Assembly (NCBI RefSeq): GCF_027497195.1
Contig: NZ_CP114905.1
Location: 2,213,501 to 2,277,500 of the forward strand
Reading direction: 5' to 3'
DNA from: Streptomyces sp. WMMC500
GTDB taxonomy: Bacteria > Actinomycetota > Actinomycetes > Streptomycetales > Streptomycetaceae
DNA: 64,000 nt
Shown: positions 41,444 to 51,271 of the stretch, piece by piece
Numbering within the stretch: position 1 is the first letter of the stretch
How the letters are laid out: every line of letters begins with the position of its first letter
Translations under genes and position numbers: made by a program
The notes under the pieces: generated by a model
Seen by the model: only the letters and a program-made list of their open reading frames with translations
Database searches by the model: none
Told to the model about the DNA's origin: nothing

Positions 41444-43063
41444 TCAACACCCCTGCGCCCCGCTGCCCTTGCGCCACCGCCGCAGCAGTGGCGGCAGCCC
41501 GGCGAGGCCCAGCGTCACCATCGCCAGCGCCGTCGGCCAGCGCAGCGCCTCCGGCATGTACAGCGCGAGGAACCACGACCTGTTGTCCGTGCCGAAGATC
41601 AACAGCACCCCTGCGACCAGCCCCTGGGGAACCAGTGCGACGGAACAGAGTACCGGGGCCAGAGCCGTCAGCCACAGCTCCCCGCGCCCGGCCGCCGCCC
41701 CCCGCGCTCCCGCGGCAGTCCCCGCGGCCCCGCCGACCGCCTCCGGCTCGCAGCACTCCTCCCCCAGCGGGCACGGGATCTCCACCGCCACCGTCGTCGG
41801 CCCGCCCTCGGGGCTGCTCACCGCCAGCACCCCGTCGAACGGCCTGAGCCGCCGCTCCACGCCCCGCAGCCCGCCCCCCGCCGTCGGCACCGCGCCCCCG
41901 CGACCGTCGTCGGTGACCGTCGCGCGCAGCACCCCGTCGCGGTGCCACAGGTCGATGTCCACCCGGTCCGCCCCGGCGTGCTTGCCCGCGTTGGCCAGGA
42001 TCTCCGCCACCGCGAAGTACGCCGCGGACTGCACCGGGTCCGGCAGTCCCCCGCGCAGGTCGACCTCGACCCGTACGTCCAGCGCGCTGTCCAGCGCCAG
42101 CGCGCGTACGGCGTCCCCCAGGCCCCGCTCCGCCAGCACCGGCGGGTGGATGCCGCGGACGAGTCCGCGCAGCTCCCGCAGCACCGCGGACGACGACTCC
42201 TGGGCCTGCCGCAGCAGCACCTTCGCCGCCGCCGGGTCGTCGTCGACCAGTTCCTCCGCCGCCGAGACCGTCATGCCGAGGGCGACGAGCCGGGCCTGCG
42301 GCCCGTCGTGCAGGTCCCGCTCGATGCGCCGCACCTCCGCCGCCTGCCAGTCGGTGGCCGCGTTGCGCTTCTCGTCCAGCTCGGCGACCTGCAGCGCCAG
42401 CTCCGAGGCCCGGGCCGGCGCCAGCAGGGTCCGCGTCCAGCGCGCGTGCAGCGCCAGCGCCCGCGGCCCGGCCCACAGCCCGAGCGCGAGGAACGCCGCC
42501 CCCACGGGCACCAGCGCGACGGCGGTGTCCTGCGAGGCGACCTCGACGCCCGCGTAGTCGGCGAGCGTGTCCCCGGGGTACGACGGGTCCCACAGCAGCG
42601 GCAGCGCCATGCCGAACAGCCCGTAGCCGACGGCGATCAGCGGCAGCGCCGCCATCGCGAGGCCGACGACCGGGTCCGCGACCAGCCACAGGGTGTCCCG
42701 CCAGGTCGCGCGGTCGGACAGCAGCCGGTGGACGCGCTCGAAGAACTCCGGCAGGGCGGGGCTGCGGTAGCTGATGCCCAGGTGCCGGTAGCGGCCGTCG
42801 GGCCCGGGCCGCGGGTGCGGCGGCGCGGGCAGGTACGGCTCGGGGATCGGCCGCCCGGTCCAGCGGCCGGTCAGCGCGCGGGCGGCGCTCGCGGCGGCGC
42901 GGGCGCCCGCGACCCCCCAGGGGAAGAGGAACAGCAGCCCGAGCCCGAAGCCGAGCACCAGTGAGCCGAGCATCACGGCCTGCGCGGCGACCTCCACCAC
43001 CGCCAGTGCCACCAGCACGACGGCGCGTCCCTGCGCGGTCACGTACGGCCGCAGCCTGCTCAT
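41444..43063 (-). CDS. HisKA_3 sensor kinase with extra C-terminal membrane segments
   Basis: The 539-residue protein has an N-terminal membrane domain of several TM segments (residues 12 to 50, about 120 to 150, 175 to 200), a dimerisation/phosphotransfer part with the HisKA_3 motif RRIERDLHDGPQARLVALG, and HATPase with EILANAGKHAGA, TDDGRGG and GGGLRGVERRL. After the ATPase, where such kinases normally stop, come about 100 more residues with a linker and two hydrophobic segments (TALAPVLCSVALVPQGLVAG and ALAMVTLGLAGLPPLLRRW). This places the C-terminus back in the membrane. GGGGAGG precedes the ATG. The signal is unknown. Confidence 0.9.
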   Translation of the reverse strand: MSRLRPYVTAQGRAVVLVALAVVEVAAQAVMLGSLVLGFGLGLLFLFPWGVAGARAAASAARALTGRWTGRPIPEPYLPAPPHPRPGPDGRYRHLGISYRSPALPEFFERVHRLLSDRATWRDTLWLVADPVVGLAMAALPLIAVGYGLFGMALPLLWDPSYPGDTLADYAGVEVASQDTAVALVPVGAAFLALGLWAGPRALALHARWTRTLLAPARASELALQVAELDEKRNAATDWQAAEVRRIERDLHDGPQARLVALGMTVSAAEELVDDDPAAAKVLLRQAQESSSAVLRELRGLVRGIHPPVLAERGLGDAVRALALDSALDVRVEVDLRGGLPDPVQSAAYFAVAEILANAGKHAGADRVDIDLWHRDGVLRATVTDDGRGGAVPTAGGGLRGVERRLRPFDGVLAVSSPEGGPTTVAVEIPCPLGEECCEPEAVGGAAGTAAGARGAAAGRGELWLTALAPVLCSVALVPQGLVAGVLLIFGTDNRSWFLALYMPEALRWPTALAMVTLGLAGLPPLLRRWRKGSGAQGC

Positions 43064-43211
43064 GGAGCCTCCCCGTTCCGTCCTCATGATGCCGCCCATC
43101 GTGTCCCGCGCGGCAGCCCTGGCACCGCCCCCGCAGCCCCCGGACCGGGGTGGGTCTGTCCCCACCCGGTACGCCCGGCCCGTACCCCCCGCGCCCTGGC
43201 ACGATGGACGG

Positions 43212-43997
43212 GTGCCCGAAGGAGACACCGTCTGGCGCACCGCCCGCCTGCTGCACGAGGCGCTCGCGGGCCGCCGGCTCACCCGCTGCGACCTGCGCGT
43301 GCCCAAGCTGGCTACGGCCGACCTCACCGGCCGCGAGGTCACCGAGGTCGTACCGCGCGGCAAGCACCTGATGACCCGCGTCGAGGGCGGCCTCACGCTC
43401 CATTCGCACCTGCGCATGGACGGCGCCTGGATGCTGTACGCGGACGGAGAGCGCTGGCGCGGTCCTGGCCACGAGATCCGCGCGGTCCTCGGCAACGCCG
43501 CCCGCACCGCGGTCGGCTACCGGCTGCCGGTGCTGGAACTCCTGCGCACCGCCGCGGAGGACCGCGTCGTCGGGCACCTCGGCCCCGACCTGCTCGGCCC
43601 GGACTGGGACCCGGCGGAGGCGGAGCGCCGGCTGCTCGCCGACCCCGCCCGCCCGCTCGGTGAGGCGCTGCTCGACCAGCGCAATCTCGCCGGGATCGGC
43701 AACGTCTACAAGTCGGAGCTGTGCTTCCTCGCCGGCGTCAGCCCGTACGCCCCGGTCGCCGCGCTCCCCGAGCCCGGCCGGCTCGTCGCCGCCGCGAAGC
43801 GGCTGCTGGAGGCGAACCGGGACCGCGTGGCCCGTACGACGACGCCCTCCCGGCGGCCCGACCGGCGGCTGTGGGTCTACGGCCGCGGCGGCAGGCCGTG
43901 CCTGCGCTGCGGGACCGCGGTGCGCAAGCGGGCGCAGGGCGAGACGGCGGACGAGCGCGTGACGTACTGGTGCCCGCGCTGCCAGTCGGACGGGTGA
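43212..43997 (+). CDS. Fpg/Nei-family DNA glycosylase, endonuclease VIII type
   Basis: The enzyme removes oxidised bases and cuts the abasic site. After removal of the initiator Met, the protein begins PEGDTVWRTARLL, with the catalytic Pro and Glu of the Nei group; this fixes the GTG at 43212 as the start although the frame is open further upstream. The 261-residue protein has the H2TH region (LGEALLDQRNLAGIGNVYKSE) and a zinc finger (CLRCGTAVRKRAQG ... YWCPRCQ). A CACGAT hexamer six bases upstream may be a -10 element and would give a near-leaderless mRNA. A bidirectional terminator separates it from clgR. Confidence 0.94.
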   Translation: MPEGDTVWRTARLLHEALAGRRLTRCDLRVPKLATADLTGREVTEVVPRGKHLMTRVEGGLTLHSHLRMDGAWMLYADGERWRGPGHEIRAVLGNAARTAVGYRLPVLELLRTAAEDRVVGHLGPDLLGPDWDPAEAERRLLADPARPLGEALLDQRNLAGIGNVYKSELCFLAGVSPYAPVAALPEPGRLVAAAKRLLEANRDRVARTTTPSRRPDRRLWVYGRGGRPCLRCGTAVRKRAQGETADERVTYWCPRCQSDG

Positions 43998-44033
43998 GCG
44001 CCCGGGAGGGCCCGCGGGCGGGGCGCACAAGCC

Positions 44034-44069
44034 GAGAGCCCGGCTCCGCCGACGGCGGACCGGGCTCTC
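44034..44069. terminator. Bidirectional terminator, nei / clgR
   Basis: A 10-bp outer stem (GAGAGCCCGG with CCGGGCTCTC) and an inner 5-bp CCGCC/GGCGG stem around a GAC loop, joined by a short mismatch. It lies between the convergent stops at 43997 and 44088. Confidence 0.85.
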
Positions 44070-44087
44070 GAACCAGGCTCTCTTCGC

Positions 44088-44456
44088 TCAGGCCGCCACG
44101 GGATCGGGCTCCTTCGGGGCCTTGATGGTGACTCGCTCGTCGGGCATCCCCGTCACCGACGTCACGGTGAACGAGCGCACAGGCGCGGGGATGGGCTCGG
44201 TGGCCGCGGCGGACTCGGCCAGCTCCGCGAGGGCGAGCTCGCCGCTCACCTCGCGCATCAGCTCCGACATCCGGACGTCCAGGGCCTCACAGATCGAGTT
44301 GAGCAGCTCGGAGGAGGCCTCCTTCTGGCCTCGCTCGACCTCCGACAAATAGCCGAGGGAGACACGCGCTGACGAGGAAACCTCGCGCAGCGTCCGGCCC
44401 TGGCGCTGTCGCTGCCGGCGCAGCACGTCACCCAGCAGGCGACGGAGCAAAATCAT
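44088..44456 (-). CDS. clgR: ClgR, activator of clp protease genes
   Basis: The 122-residue protein is an XRE-type regulator: helix-turn-helix [23 protein letters not shown], then a helical [11 protein letters not shown] region and a Pro-rich C-terminus. ClgR activates clpP and lon genes in Streptomyces. The last residues are DPVAA; a terminal Ala-Ala is the ClpP degradation signal described for ClgR and PopR in Streptomyces, so protein turnover likely controls its level. GGAGGG lies eight bases before the ATG. cinA is upstream, 90 bases away, on the same strand. Confidence 0.93.
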   Translation of the reverse strand: MILLRRLLGDVLRRQRQRQGRTLREVSSSARVSLGYLSEVERGQKEASSELLNSICEALDVRMSELMREVSGELALAELAESAAATEPIPAPVRSFTVTSVTGMPDERVTIKAPKEPDPVAA

Positions 44457-44546
44457 GCGTGGCTCCCTCCTAGGACCTCGGATCCGGATCCTCTCTGCTC
44501 CACCGTACCGCCTCGGACCGTGACAGTGCGGCGACGGAAGTCATCT

Positions 44547-45113
44547 TCACCGTTCGCCAAGCGAGGAATACGGGGCCTCCTGATCAGGATTTTCCGGGTA
44601 TTTCCGCCCGTCTTGCCCCTTCGGCGTCGCGTCCAGGTGGCGCCCGAGGAGCGTCAGTGCCTCCCCCACGGCGGCCGCGCGGATCTCCGTGCGAGACCCC
44701 GTCAGGTTCAGCGACCGCGTCTCGCTGCGGCCCTCGGGACCGGCGACGGCGACGAAGACCGTACCCGGCTGCTGCCCGTCCTGCGGATCCGGCCCGGCGA
44801 CCCCGGTCGTGGCCACCGCCCAGTCGGCGCCGAGCCGCCAGCGCACCCCGGCGGCCATCTGCCGGGCGACCTCGCCGTCGACGGCGCCGCGCTGGGCGAG
44901 CAGTGAGCTGTCGACGCCGAGCACGTCCCGCTTGAGGTCGGTCGCGTACGCGACGACGGCGCCCCGGAACGCCTGGGAGGCACCGGGAACCGCGGTGATC
45001 TCGGCGGCGAGGAGGCCGCCGGTGAGGGATTCGGCGACGGCGAGGGTGACGCCCCGCTCCTCGCACAGGGCAAGGATGCCGGCCGCGGACCCGTCGGTGT
45101 TCTGTGTGGTCAC
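44547..45113 (-). CDS. cinA: CinA-type nicotinamide-nucleotide amidohydrolase (PncC domain)
   Basis: The 188-residue protein consists of the C-terminal CinA domain only: GVTLAVAESLTGGLLAAEITAVPGAS, FRGAVVAYATDLKRDVLGV, ATTGVAGPDPQDGQ and GTVFVAVAG. In characterised relatives this domain deamidates NMN in pyridine nucleotide recycling. The N-terminal MoeA-like half of full-length CinA is missing, as in E. coli PncC. The GTG start overlaps the pgsA stop by four bases. The last 25 residues are a hydrophilic tail. Confidence 0.92.
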   Translation of the reverse strand: MTTQNTDGSAAGILALCEERGVTLAVAESLTGGLLAAEITAVPGASQAFRGAVVAYATDLKRDVLGVDSSLLAQRGAVDGEVARQMAAGVRWRLGADWAVATTGVAGPDPQDGQQPGTVFVAVAGPEGRSETRSLNLTGSRTEIRAAAVGEALTLLGRHLDATPKGQDGRKYPENPDQEAPYSSLGER

Positions 45114-45712
45114 TGGACTCTCTGCTCCCGTTCGGCGGCCAGCCCCCTGCGGCGGAGCACGATCGCCTGCTTGACGTAGTCCAGGCCGGTCACCACGGTC
45201 AGGACCACGGCCGCGGCCATGATCCAGAAGCGCAGCGTGGCGAGCGGTCCGGTGAGGGTGAGGATGTACATGCCCACGGCCACCCCCTGGGCCAGGGTCT
45301 TCAGCTTCCCGCCCCGGCTGGCCGGGATCACACCGTGCCTGATCACCCAGAACCGCATGAGGGTGATGCCGATCTCCCGCGCCAGGATCACGATCGTCAC
45401 CCACCAGGGCAGGTCGCCCAGCGCCGACAGGCAGATCAGCGCGGCGCCCATGATCGCCTTGTCGGCGATGGGGTCGGCGATCTTGCCGAAGTCGGTGACG
45501 AGGTCGTAGCGGCGGGCCAGCTCCCCGTCGAAGAGGTCGGTGATCATGGCGATCGTGAAGGCGGCCCAGGCGAACGAGCGCCAGGCCGGGTCATGGCCGC
45601 CGTGGGCGGCCATGAGCAGCACGAACGCCGGTACGAGCAGCAGCCGCACCATGGTGAGGACGTTGGCGATGTTCCACAGACCGGCCTGGCCGACGGCCGG
45701 GGCGGGGCTCAT
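45110..45712 (-). CDS. pgsA: CDP-diacylglycerol--glycerol-3-phosphate 3-phosphatidyltransferase PgsA
   Basis: PgsA makes phosphatidylglycerol phosphate, the precursor of PG and cardiolipin, in the membrane. The 200-residue protein has the CDP-alcohol phosphatidyltransferase motif as [20 protein letters not shown] followed by ADPIADK, with all the metal-binding Asp residues, and several TM segments. Its ATG overlaps the rimO stop (ATGA) and its stop overlaps the cinA start, so the three genes form one tightly coupled unit. Confidence 0.94.
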   Translation of the reverse strand: MSPAPAVGQAGLWNIANVLTMVRLLLVPAFVLLMAAHGGHDPAWRSFAWAAFTIAMITDLFDGELARRYDLVTDFGKIADPIADKAIMGAALICLSALGDLPWWVTIVILAREIGITLMRFWVIRHGVIPASRGGKLKTLAQGVAVGMYILTLTGPLATLRFWIMAAAVVLTVVTGLDYVKQAIVLRRRGLAAEREQRVQ

Positions 45713-47310
45713 CTCGCGGCCTCCTCGGCCGGCTCCCGGGGCCGCCGTCGATCGGGCTCGCCTATCGGCTCGGCCACCAGGTCCACGCCTTCGCTCGCCA
45801 CCACCTTGGCGGTGACCAGCGCCCCCGGCGCCGCCCGCCGGGCGCTCCCGCCGGCCAGCAGCGTCACGCCGTCGGTCTCCGGCGCCTGGTGCGCCGCGCG
45901 GCCGGCGACCTCCCCGGCGTCCGCGCCGGAACCGGCGTCCGGACCGGCGTCCTCCACCGCGTCCACCAAGACCAGAACCGTCTCCCCCACCCGCTCCTCG
46001 GCCCGCTGCGCCGTCAGCTCCTCCGCCAGCCGCGTCATGTGCGCCAGCCGCTCCGCGACCGCCTCCGGGGCGACCTTCGAGCCGTACCCGGCGGCCTCCG
46101 TGCCCTCCTCGTCGGAGTAGCCGAAGATCCCCACGGCGTCCAGGCGTGCGGCGGTGAGGAAGCGCTCCAGCTCCTCGACGTCCCGCTCGGTCTCGCCGGG
46201 GAAGCCGACGATGAAGTTCGACCGGGCACCCGCCTCGGGTGCCCGCGAGCGGATCTCCTCCAGCAGTTGCAGGAACCGCTCGGTGTCCCCGAAGCGGCGC
46301 ATGGCGCGCAGCACTTCGGGGGCGGCGTGCTGGAAGGACAGGTCGAAGTACGGCGCCACCTTCTCCGTCGACGTCAGGACGTCGATCAGCCCCGGGCGCA
46401 TCTCGGCGGGCTGCAGATAGCTGACCCGGATCCGCTCGATGCCGTCCACGGCGGCCAGTTCGGGCAGCAGCGTCTCCAGCAGCCGCACGTCACCGAGGTC
46501 CTTGCCGTACGAGGTGTTGTTCTCGGAGACGAGCATGATCTCCCGTACGCCCTGCCCGGCCAGCCAGCGGGTCTCGCCGAGGACGTCGGCGGGGCGGCGG
46601 GAGACGAAGGAGCCGCGGAAGGAGGGGATGGCGCAGAACGTGCACCGGCGGTCACAGCCGGAGGCCAGCTTGACCGAGGCGACGGGACCGGAGCCCAGCC
46701 GGCGGCGCAGCGGCGGCCGGGGCCCGGAGGCGGGGGCGACCCCGGCGGGCAGGTCGGCCGGGGCGGTGTCGGCGGGGGCCGCCTCTGCGGGGGCGGTGTC
46801 GGCGGGGGCGGTGGCGGCCGGCGAGGCCGGGTCGCCGTGGCCCGGCAGCGCCGCCGCGCCGCGGGCGGCGGCGTCCTGCCGCTCCGCGGGGCTGATCGGC
46901 AGCAGCTTGCGGCGGTCCCGCGGGGTGTGCGCGGCGTGGCCGCCGCCGGAGAGGATGGTCTGCAGCCGCTCCGAGATGTCGGCGTAGTCGTCGAAGCCGA
47001 GGACGCCGTCCGCCTCCGGAAGCGCGTCGGCCAGCTCCTTGCCGTACCGCTCCGCCATGCAGCCGACGGCGACGACGGCCTGCGTACGGCCCGTGTCCTT
47101 GAGGTCGTTGGCCTCCAGCAGGGCGTCGACGGAGTCCTTCTTGGCGGCTTCGACGAACCCGCAGGTGTTCACGACGGCGACGTCCGCGGCGGCGGCGTCC
47201 GTGACGAGGTCCCAGCCGTCCGCCGCCAGGCGGCCCGCAAGCTCCTCGGAGTCCACCTCGTTCCGGGCGCAGCCAAGCGTGACGAGGGCGACGGTGCGGC
47301 GTTCAGGCAT
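45709..47310 (-). CDS. rimO: Ribosomal protein S12 methylthiotransferase RimO
   Basis: RimO methylthiolates the conserved Asp of ribosomal protein S12. The 533-residue protein begins [20 protein letters not shown] (RimO form of the N-terminal cluster domain), with [17 protein letters not shown] and VGCMAERYG. The radical-SAM site is [18 protein letters not shown], then [28 protein letters not shown] and a TRAM domain. Between the cluster domain and the radical-SAM site lies an Ala/Pro/Asp-rich insertion of about 75 residues, unlike E. coli RimO. A gap of about 145 bases precedes it on its strand, so it heads the unit. Confidence 0.95.
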   Translation of the reverse strand: MPERRTVALVTLGCARNEVDSEELAGRLAADGWDLVTDAAAADVAVVNTCGFVEAAKKDSVDALLEANDLKDTGRTQAVVAVGCMAERYGKELADALPEADGVLGFDDYADISERLQTILSGGGHAAHTPRDRRKLLPISPAERQDAAARGAAALPGHGDPASPAATAPADTAPAEAAPADTAPADLPAGVAPASGPRPPLRRRLGSGPVASVKLASGCDRRCTFCAIPSFRGSFVSRRPADVLGETRWLAGQGVREIMLVSENNTSYGKDLGDVRLLETLLPELAAVDGIERIRVSYLQPAEMRPGLIDVLTSTEKVAPYFDLSFQHAAPEVLRAMRRFGDTERFLQLLEEIRSRAPEAGARSNFIVGFPGETERDVEELERFLTAARLDAVGIFGYSDEEGTEAAGYGSKVAPEAVAERLAHMTRLAEELTAQRAEERVGETVLVLVDAVEDAGPDAGSGADAGEVAGRAAHQAPETDGVTLLAGGSARRAAPGALVTAKVVASEGVDLVAEPIGEPDRRRPREPAEEAAR

Positions 47311-47454
47311 GGGCTCAGCCTACTTCGTCCCGCGCCCGCAAACCGCCGCCGACCAGCCGCATTCCGCACGCCCGTGCGAAGCACGGGAGAGCGACGGTAC
47401 GGACGTGCGAGCCTCGCCGCAGGCCGGGCCCGCGCCGCCGCCCGGCCGGGCCGG

Positions 47455-48267
47455 TCAGCCGGCCTCGGGATCGCCCTTGGTGTACGTCAGCCGCTCGACC
47501 TCGCCGGGCTGGAAGTCCTCCGCGATCTGCTTGCCGTTCACGAACAGGTCGACGCCGCCGGCGTTGCCGAGGACGACGTAGATCTTCTCGCTGTCGGTGA
47601 CGGTGACGGAGTCGCCCTGGGCGAGGACGCCCTCCTCCAGCTCGCGCCCGTCGGCGCCCTGCGCGGAGATCCAGCTCTGCCCGTCCGCCGCGACGATCCG
47701 CAGCGTCACCTTGTCCGGCGGCGCCCCGGCCACCGCGCTGTCCGAGGGCTGCGGGCGCTGCTTGTCCTCGGCCGCGTCCTTGCCGGAGTCGGGGTCCTTC
47801 GGCTTCTCGGACCCCTGCGACTCCCCGGCCACCGAGGAGCCGTCGGGCTCCTCCTCGTCACCGCCGCTGAAGACGGTGAACCCCACGAAGCCGACGACGG
47901 CCACGATCGCGGCGACCATCGCGGCGGTCCAGTTGGGGCGGCGCGGCTCGGGGCGGATGCGCTCGGCCTCGAACATCGGCGCGGCGGGCGTGGGCACGGG
48001 CCGGCCACCGTGCTCCGCGTCGTACTGCGCGACCAGGTCCTCGGCCTCCAGACCGACCGCCCGCGCAAGGGTTCGCACATGCCCCCGGGCGTAGACGTCG
48101 CCGCCGCAGCGAGAGAAATCGTCCTGTTCGATGGCATGGATGATCGGAATGCGCACACGCGTCGACAAGCTGACCTGTTCGACGGACAGCTTGGCATCAA
48201 GGCGGGCCTGCTGGAGGGCGCGACCGACGGAAGGGCGGTCGCCTGTGGGGGAGTTGCCGAGGGACAC
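47455..48267 (-). CDS. RodZ-like helix-turn-helix membrane protein
   Basis: The 270-residue protein has an N-terminal HTH_25 domain (SVGRALQQARLDAKLSVEQVS; IIHAIEQDDFSRC; YARGHVRTLARAVGLEAEDL), one TM segment near residues 113 to 132 (WTAAMVAAIVAVVGFVGFTV), a disordered acidic stretch and a C-terminal DUF4115 beta domain (VTLRIVAADGQSWISAQGADG cut here; LAQGDSVTVTDSEKIYVVLG). This is the architecture of RodZ, which links MreB to the membrane. Its place between ftsK and rimO is the usual one in Streptomyces. The start is a GTG. Confidence 0.88.
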   Translation of the reverse strand: MSLGNSPTGDRPSVGRALQQARLDAKLSVEQVSLSTRVRIPIIHAIEQDDFSRCGGDVYARGHVRTLARAVGLEAEDLVAQYDAEHGGRPVPTPAAPMFEAERIRPEPRRPNWTAAMVAAIVAVVGFVGFTVFSGGDEEEPDGSSVAGESQGSEKPKDPDSGKDAAEDKQRPQPSDSAVAGAPPDKVTLRIVAADGQSWISAQGADGRELEEGVLAQGDSVTVTDSEKIYVVLGNAGGVDLFVNGKQIAEDFQPGEVERLTYTKGDPEAG

Positions 48268-48451
48268 GTGGGCGCCTTTCGGGGTGAGCCACCTGCCGGG
48301 TGTTCAGTCTAGGGGGGTTGTAAAAGGATCGGCCAACCGGTCGAGCACACTTAATGGGCCATCGGGATAGACGTACTGCCCGACAGCGGGATCACCCGCC
48401 CGGCCCATTGATGTGACGCATCAGACGCCGAACCGGTTGCCCCACTCGCCG

Positions 48452-51169
48452 TTACGGTTGATCCTGCCCCCGCAGTTGGGCGAGCACTCCGTCCATTTCA
48501 TCCGGTTTGATGAGTACGTCCCGCGCCTTCGAACCCTCACTCGGACCGACGATCCCGCGTGACTCCATCAGGTCCATCAGCCGGCCCGCCTTGGCGAACC
48601 CGACCCGCAGCTTGCGCTGGAGCATCGACGTGGAGCCGAACTGCGTGGAGACCACCAGCTCGGCCGCCTGGCACAGCAGATCGAGGTCGTCGCCGATCTC
48701 CTCGTCGATCTCCTTCTTCTTCGCCCCGCCGACCACGACGTCCTCGCGGAAGACCGGCGCCATCTGGTCCTTGCAGTGCTGCACGACCGCGGCGACCTCG
48801 TCCTCCTCGACGTACGCGCCCTGCAGCCGGACCGGCTTGTTGGCGCCCATCGGCAGGAACAGCCCGTCCCCCTTGCCGATCAGCTTCTCGGCGCCGGCCT
48901 GGTCGAGGATGACGCGGCTGTCGGCGAGGGAGGAGGTGGCGAAGGCCAGCCGGGAGGGCACGTTCGCCTTGATCAGCCCGGTGACGACGTCGACGCTCGG
49001 GCGCTGGGTGGCGAGCACCAGGTGGATGCCCGCGGCGCGGGCGAGCTGCGTGATCCGTACGATCGCGTCCTCGACGTCCCGCGGCGCGACCATCATGAGG
49101 TCCGCCAGCTCGTCGACGATCACCAGCAGGTACGGGTACGGGGCCAGGTCCCGTTCGCTGCCGGGCGGCGCGGTGGCCTTGCCGGAGCGGACGGCGGCGT
49201 TGAAGTCGTCGATGTGGCGGTAGCCGTAGGCGGCGAGGTCGTCGTAGCGCAGGTCCATCTCGCGGACCACCCACTGCAGGGCTTCCGCGGCCCGCTTGGG
49301 GTTGGTGATGATCGGGGTGATCAGGTGCGGGATGCCCTCGTACGCGGTCAGCTCCACCCGCTTGGGGTCGACCAGCACCATCCGCACGTCCTCCGGCGTG
49401 GCCCGCGCCATGACCGAGGTGATCAGGCAGTTGATGCAGGAGGACTTGCCGGAGCCGGTGGCGCCGGCGATGAGGATGTGCGGCATCTTGGCGAGGTTCG
49501 CCGAGACGTAGCCGCCCTCGACGTCCTTGCCGAGGCCGACGAGCATCGGGTGGTCCTCGCCGGCCGCCTCCGCGGAGCGCAGCACGTCGCCGAGCTTGAC
49601 CATCTCGCGGTCGCTGTTGGGGATTTCGATGCCGACGGCGGACTTGCCGGGGATGGGGCTGATGATGCGCACGTCGGGGCTGGCGACGGCGTAGGCGATG
49701 TTCTTCGTCAGCGCCGTGATCCGCTCGACCTTCACGGCCGGGCCGAGCTCCACCTCGTAGCGCGTGACCGTCGGGCCGCGGGTGAAGCCGGTGACGGCGG
49801 CGTCGACCTTGAACTCGGTGAAGACCTGGGTGAGGGAGGCGACGACGGCGTCGTTGGCGGCGCTGCGCGTACGGCCGGGGCCGCCGCGCTCCAGGATGTC
49901 GAGGGACGGCAGCGCGTAGGTGATGTCGCCGGAGAGCTGGAGCTGTTCGGCGCGCGGCGGCAGGGCGGCGGGGTCGGGCTCGGCGGCCTGCTTGGTGAGG
50001 TCGGGGACCGAGTTCTCCCGCGGGCTCTCGGAGCGTACGGACTCCTGCCCGCCCGACTCCTCGCGCGCCGCCGGTACGCCACCGGTGCGCTCGGCGACGC
50101 CGTGGGTGAGGTCGGCGAGCAGCGGGGAGGGCTGGACGCCGTGCAGCACGGCGCCGTCGAGGTCGGTGGCGGCGGCGGCGGCCGCGTCGATGGGGTCCAT
50201 GCCGGCGTAGTCGCGGTCCGCCGCGGGGCGGCGCGGGGCGGCGGGTGCCGCCTTGCGGGTCCGGCGGCGCCGCGGCGGCGGCGCGGGCTCCCCGGCCCCG
50301 TCCTCCTCGTCCTCGTCCGTACGCACCAGGCCGTCGCGCCAGTCGTCGTCGAAGTCCTCCGCCTTGGCCACCGCCGCCGGATCGGGCCGCGGCTGTACGA
50401 GGCCGAGCCGCACCCCGGCGGCGTGGATCCGGTCCGGGATCCTGGCGACCGGCGTCGCGGTGACGACGAGCAGCCCGAAGACGGTCAGCAGCACCAGCAG
50501 CGGCAGCGCGAGCACGTCGCCGAGGGTGCTGACCAGCGGCCGGCTCACCGCCCAGCCGACGAACCCGCCGGAGTCCCTGATGGTCTGCGTGCCCTCGCCG
50601 CGCCCCGGGGTGCCGCAGGCCAGGTGCACGAGCCCGAGCACGCCGATGACCAGGGCGGACAGGCCGATGACGATGCGGCCGTTGGCCTCGGTCTTCTCGG
50701 GGTGGCGGATGAGGCGTACGGCGATGGTGGCGAGCAGGATCGGCACGAGCAGGTCGAGGCGGCCGAAGGCGCCGGTGACCAGGATCTCGACCAGCTCGCC
50801 CACCGGTCCCTGGAGGTTCGACCAGGTGCCGGCCGCGACGATCAGGGCGATGCCGAGCAGCAGCAGGGCGAGGCCGTCCTTGCGGTGGGCGGGGTCGAGT
50901 CCCCTGGCGCCGCGCCCTATGCCGCGGAAGAGGGCGCCGACGGTGCGGGCGAGGCCGAGCCAGACCGCGCGCAGCAGGTGCAGCACGCCGGCGGTGGGCG
51001 AGGGGGCGGGCTTCTTGGCCGGGGCCTTCTTGGCCGCGGCGCCCTTCTTCGGCGGCGGCTTCTTGCCCGCCGCCTTCTTCGCGGGCGCCTTCTTCGCCGC
51101 GGGCTTTTTGGCCGTGCTACCTCCGGACCGCTGCCGGGAGTTGCCGCTGCCAGAGGTACGTGAGGCCAT
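48452..51169 (-). CDS. ftsK: DNA translocase FtsK/SpoIIIE
   Basis: FtsK pumps chromosomal DNA through the closing sporulation septum. The 905-residue protein starts with a very basic Lys/Ala/Pro tract (residues about 18 to 60, repeated PAKK and AAKK), then four TM segments to about residue 250, an acidic linker, and the motor: VTRYEVELGPAVKVERITAL, Walker A GATGSGKSSCINCL near residue 568, Walker B LLVIVDELADLMM, and ATQRPSVDVVTGLIKAN. The C-terminal gamma winged helix (GSTSMLQRKLRVGFAKAGRLM) recognises polar DNA motifs. The ATG at 51169 is preferred to an upstream in-frame start lacking homology. Confidence 0.95.
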   Translation of the reverse strand: MASRTSGSGNSRQRSGGSTAKKPAAKKAPAKKAAGKKPPPKKGAAAKKAPAKKPAPSPTAGVLHLLRAVWLGLARTVGALFRGIGRGARGLDPAHRKDGLALLLLGIALIVAAGTWSNLQGPVGELVEILVTGAFGRLDLLVPILLATIAVRLIRHPEKTEANGRIVIGLSALVIGVLGLVHLACGTPGRGEGTQTIRDSGGFVGWAVSRPLVSTLGDVLALPLLVLLTVFGLLVVTATPVARIPDRIHAAGVRLGLVQPRPDPAAVAKAEDFDDDWRDGLVRTDEDEEDGAGEPAPPPRRRRTRKAAPAAPRRPAADRDYAGMDPIDAAAAAATDLDGAVLHGVQPSPLLADLTHGVAERTGGVPAAREESGGQESVRSESPRENSVPDLTKQAAEPDPAALPPRAEQLQLSGDITYALPSLDILERGGPGRTRSAANDAVVASLTQVFTEFKVDAAVTGFTRGPTVTRYEVELGPAVKVERITALTKNIAYAVASPDVRIISPIPGKSAVGIEIPNSDREMVKLGDVLRSAEAAGEDHPMLVGLGKDVEGGYVSANLAKMPHILIAGATGSGKSSCINCLITSVMARATPEDVRMVLVDPKRVELTAYEGIPHLITPIITNPKRAAEALQWVVREMDLRYDDLAAYGYRHIDDFNAAVRSGKATAPPGSERDLAPYPYLLVIVDELADLMMVAPRDVEDAIVRITQLARAAGIHLVLATQRPSVDVVTGLIKANVPSRLAFATSSLADSRVILDQAGAEKLIGKGDGLFLPMGANKPVRLQGAYVEEDEVAAVVQHCKDQMAPVFREDVVVGGAKKKEIDEEIGDDLDLLCQAAELVVSTQFGSTSMLQRKLRVGFAKAGRLMDLMESRGIVGPSEGSKARDVLIKPDEMDGVLAQLRGQDQP

Positions 51170-51271
51170 GTGTGCGAGATTACCGGCAGCGCACGCGCGG
51201 GACACGCAGGACGTGCAGGTGCGCACTCCCCGCGCATGCGGGGCCGGCCGAGCCCTCGCCGCCCGGGCCGG

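Noticed and set aside
36942..42557. 1871-residue plus-strand frame running through lhr and beyond
   Set aside because: It overlaps lhr in another frame and the opposing two-component genes; no domain is recognisable.
44552..44563. GTTCGCCAAGCG resembling a ClgR-binding site near clgR
   Set aside because: It lies in the last codons of cinA and matches the remembered consensus only in part; chance is likely at this base composition.
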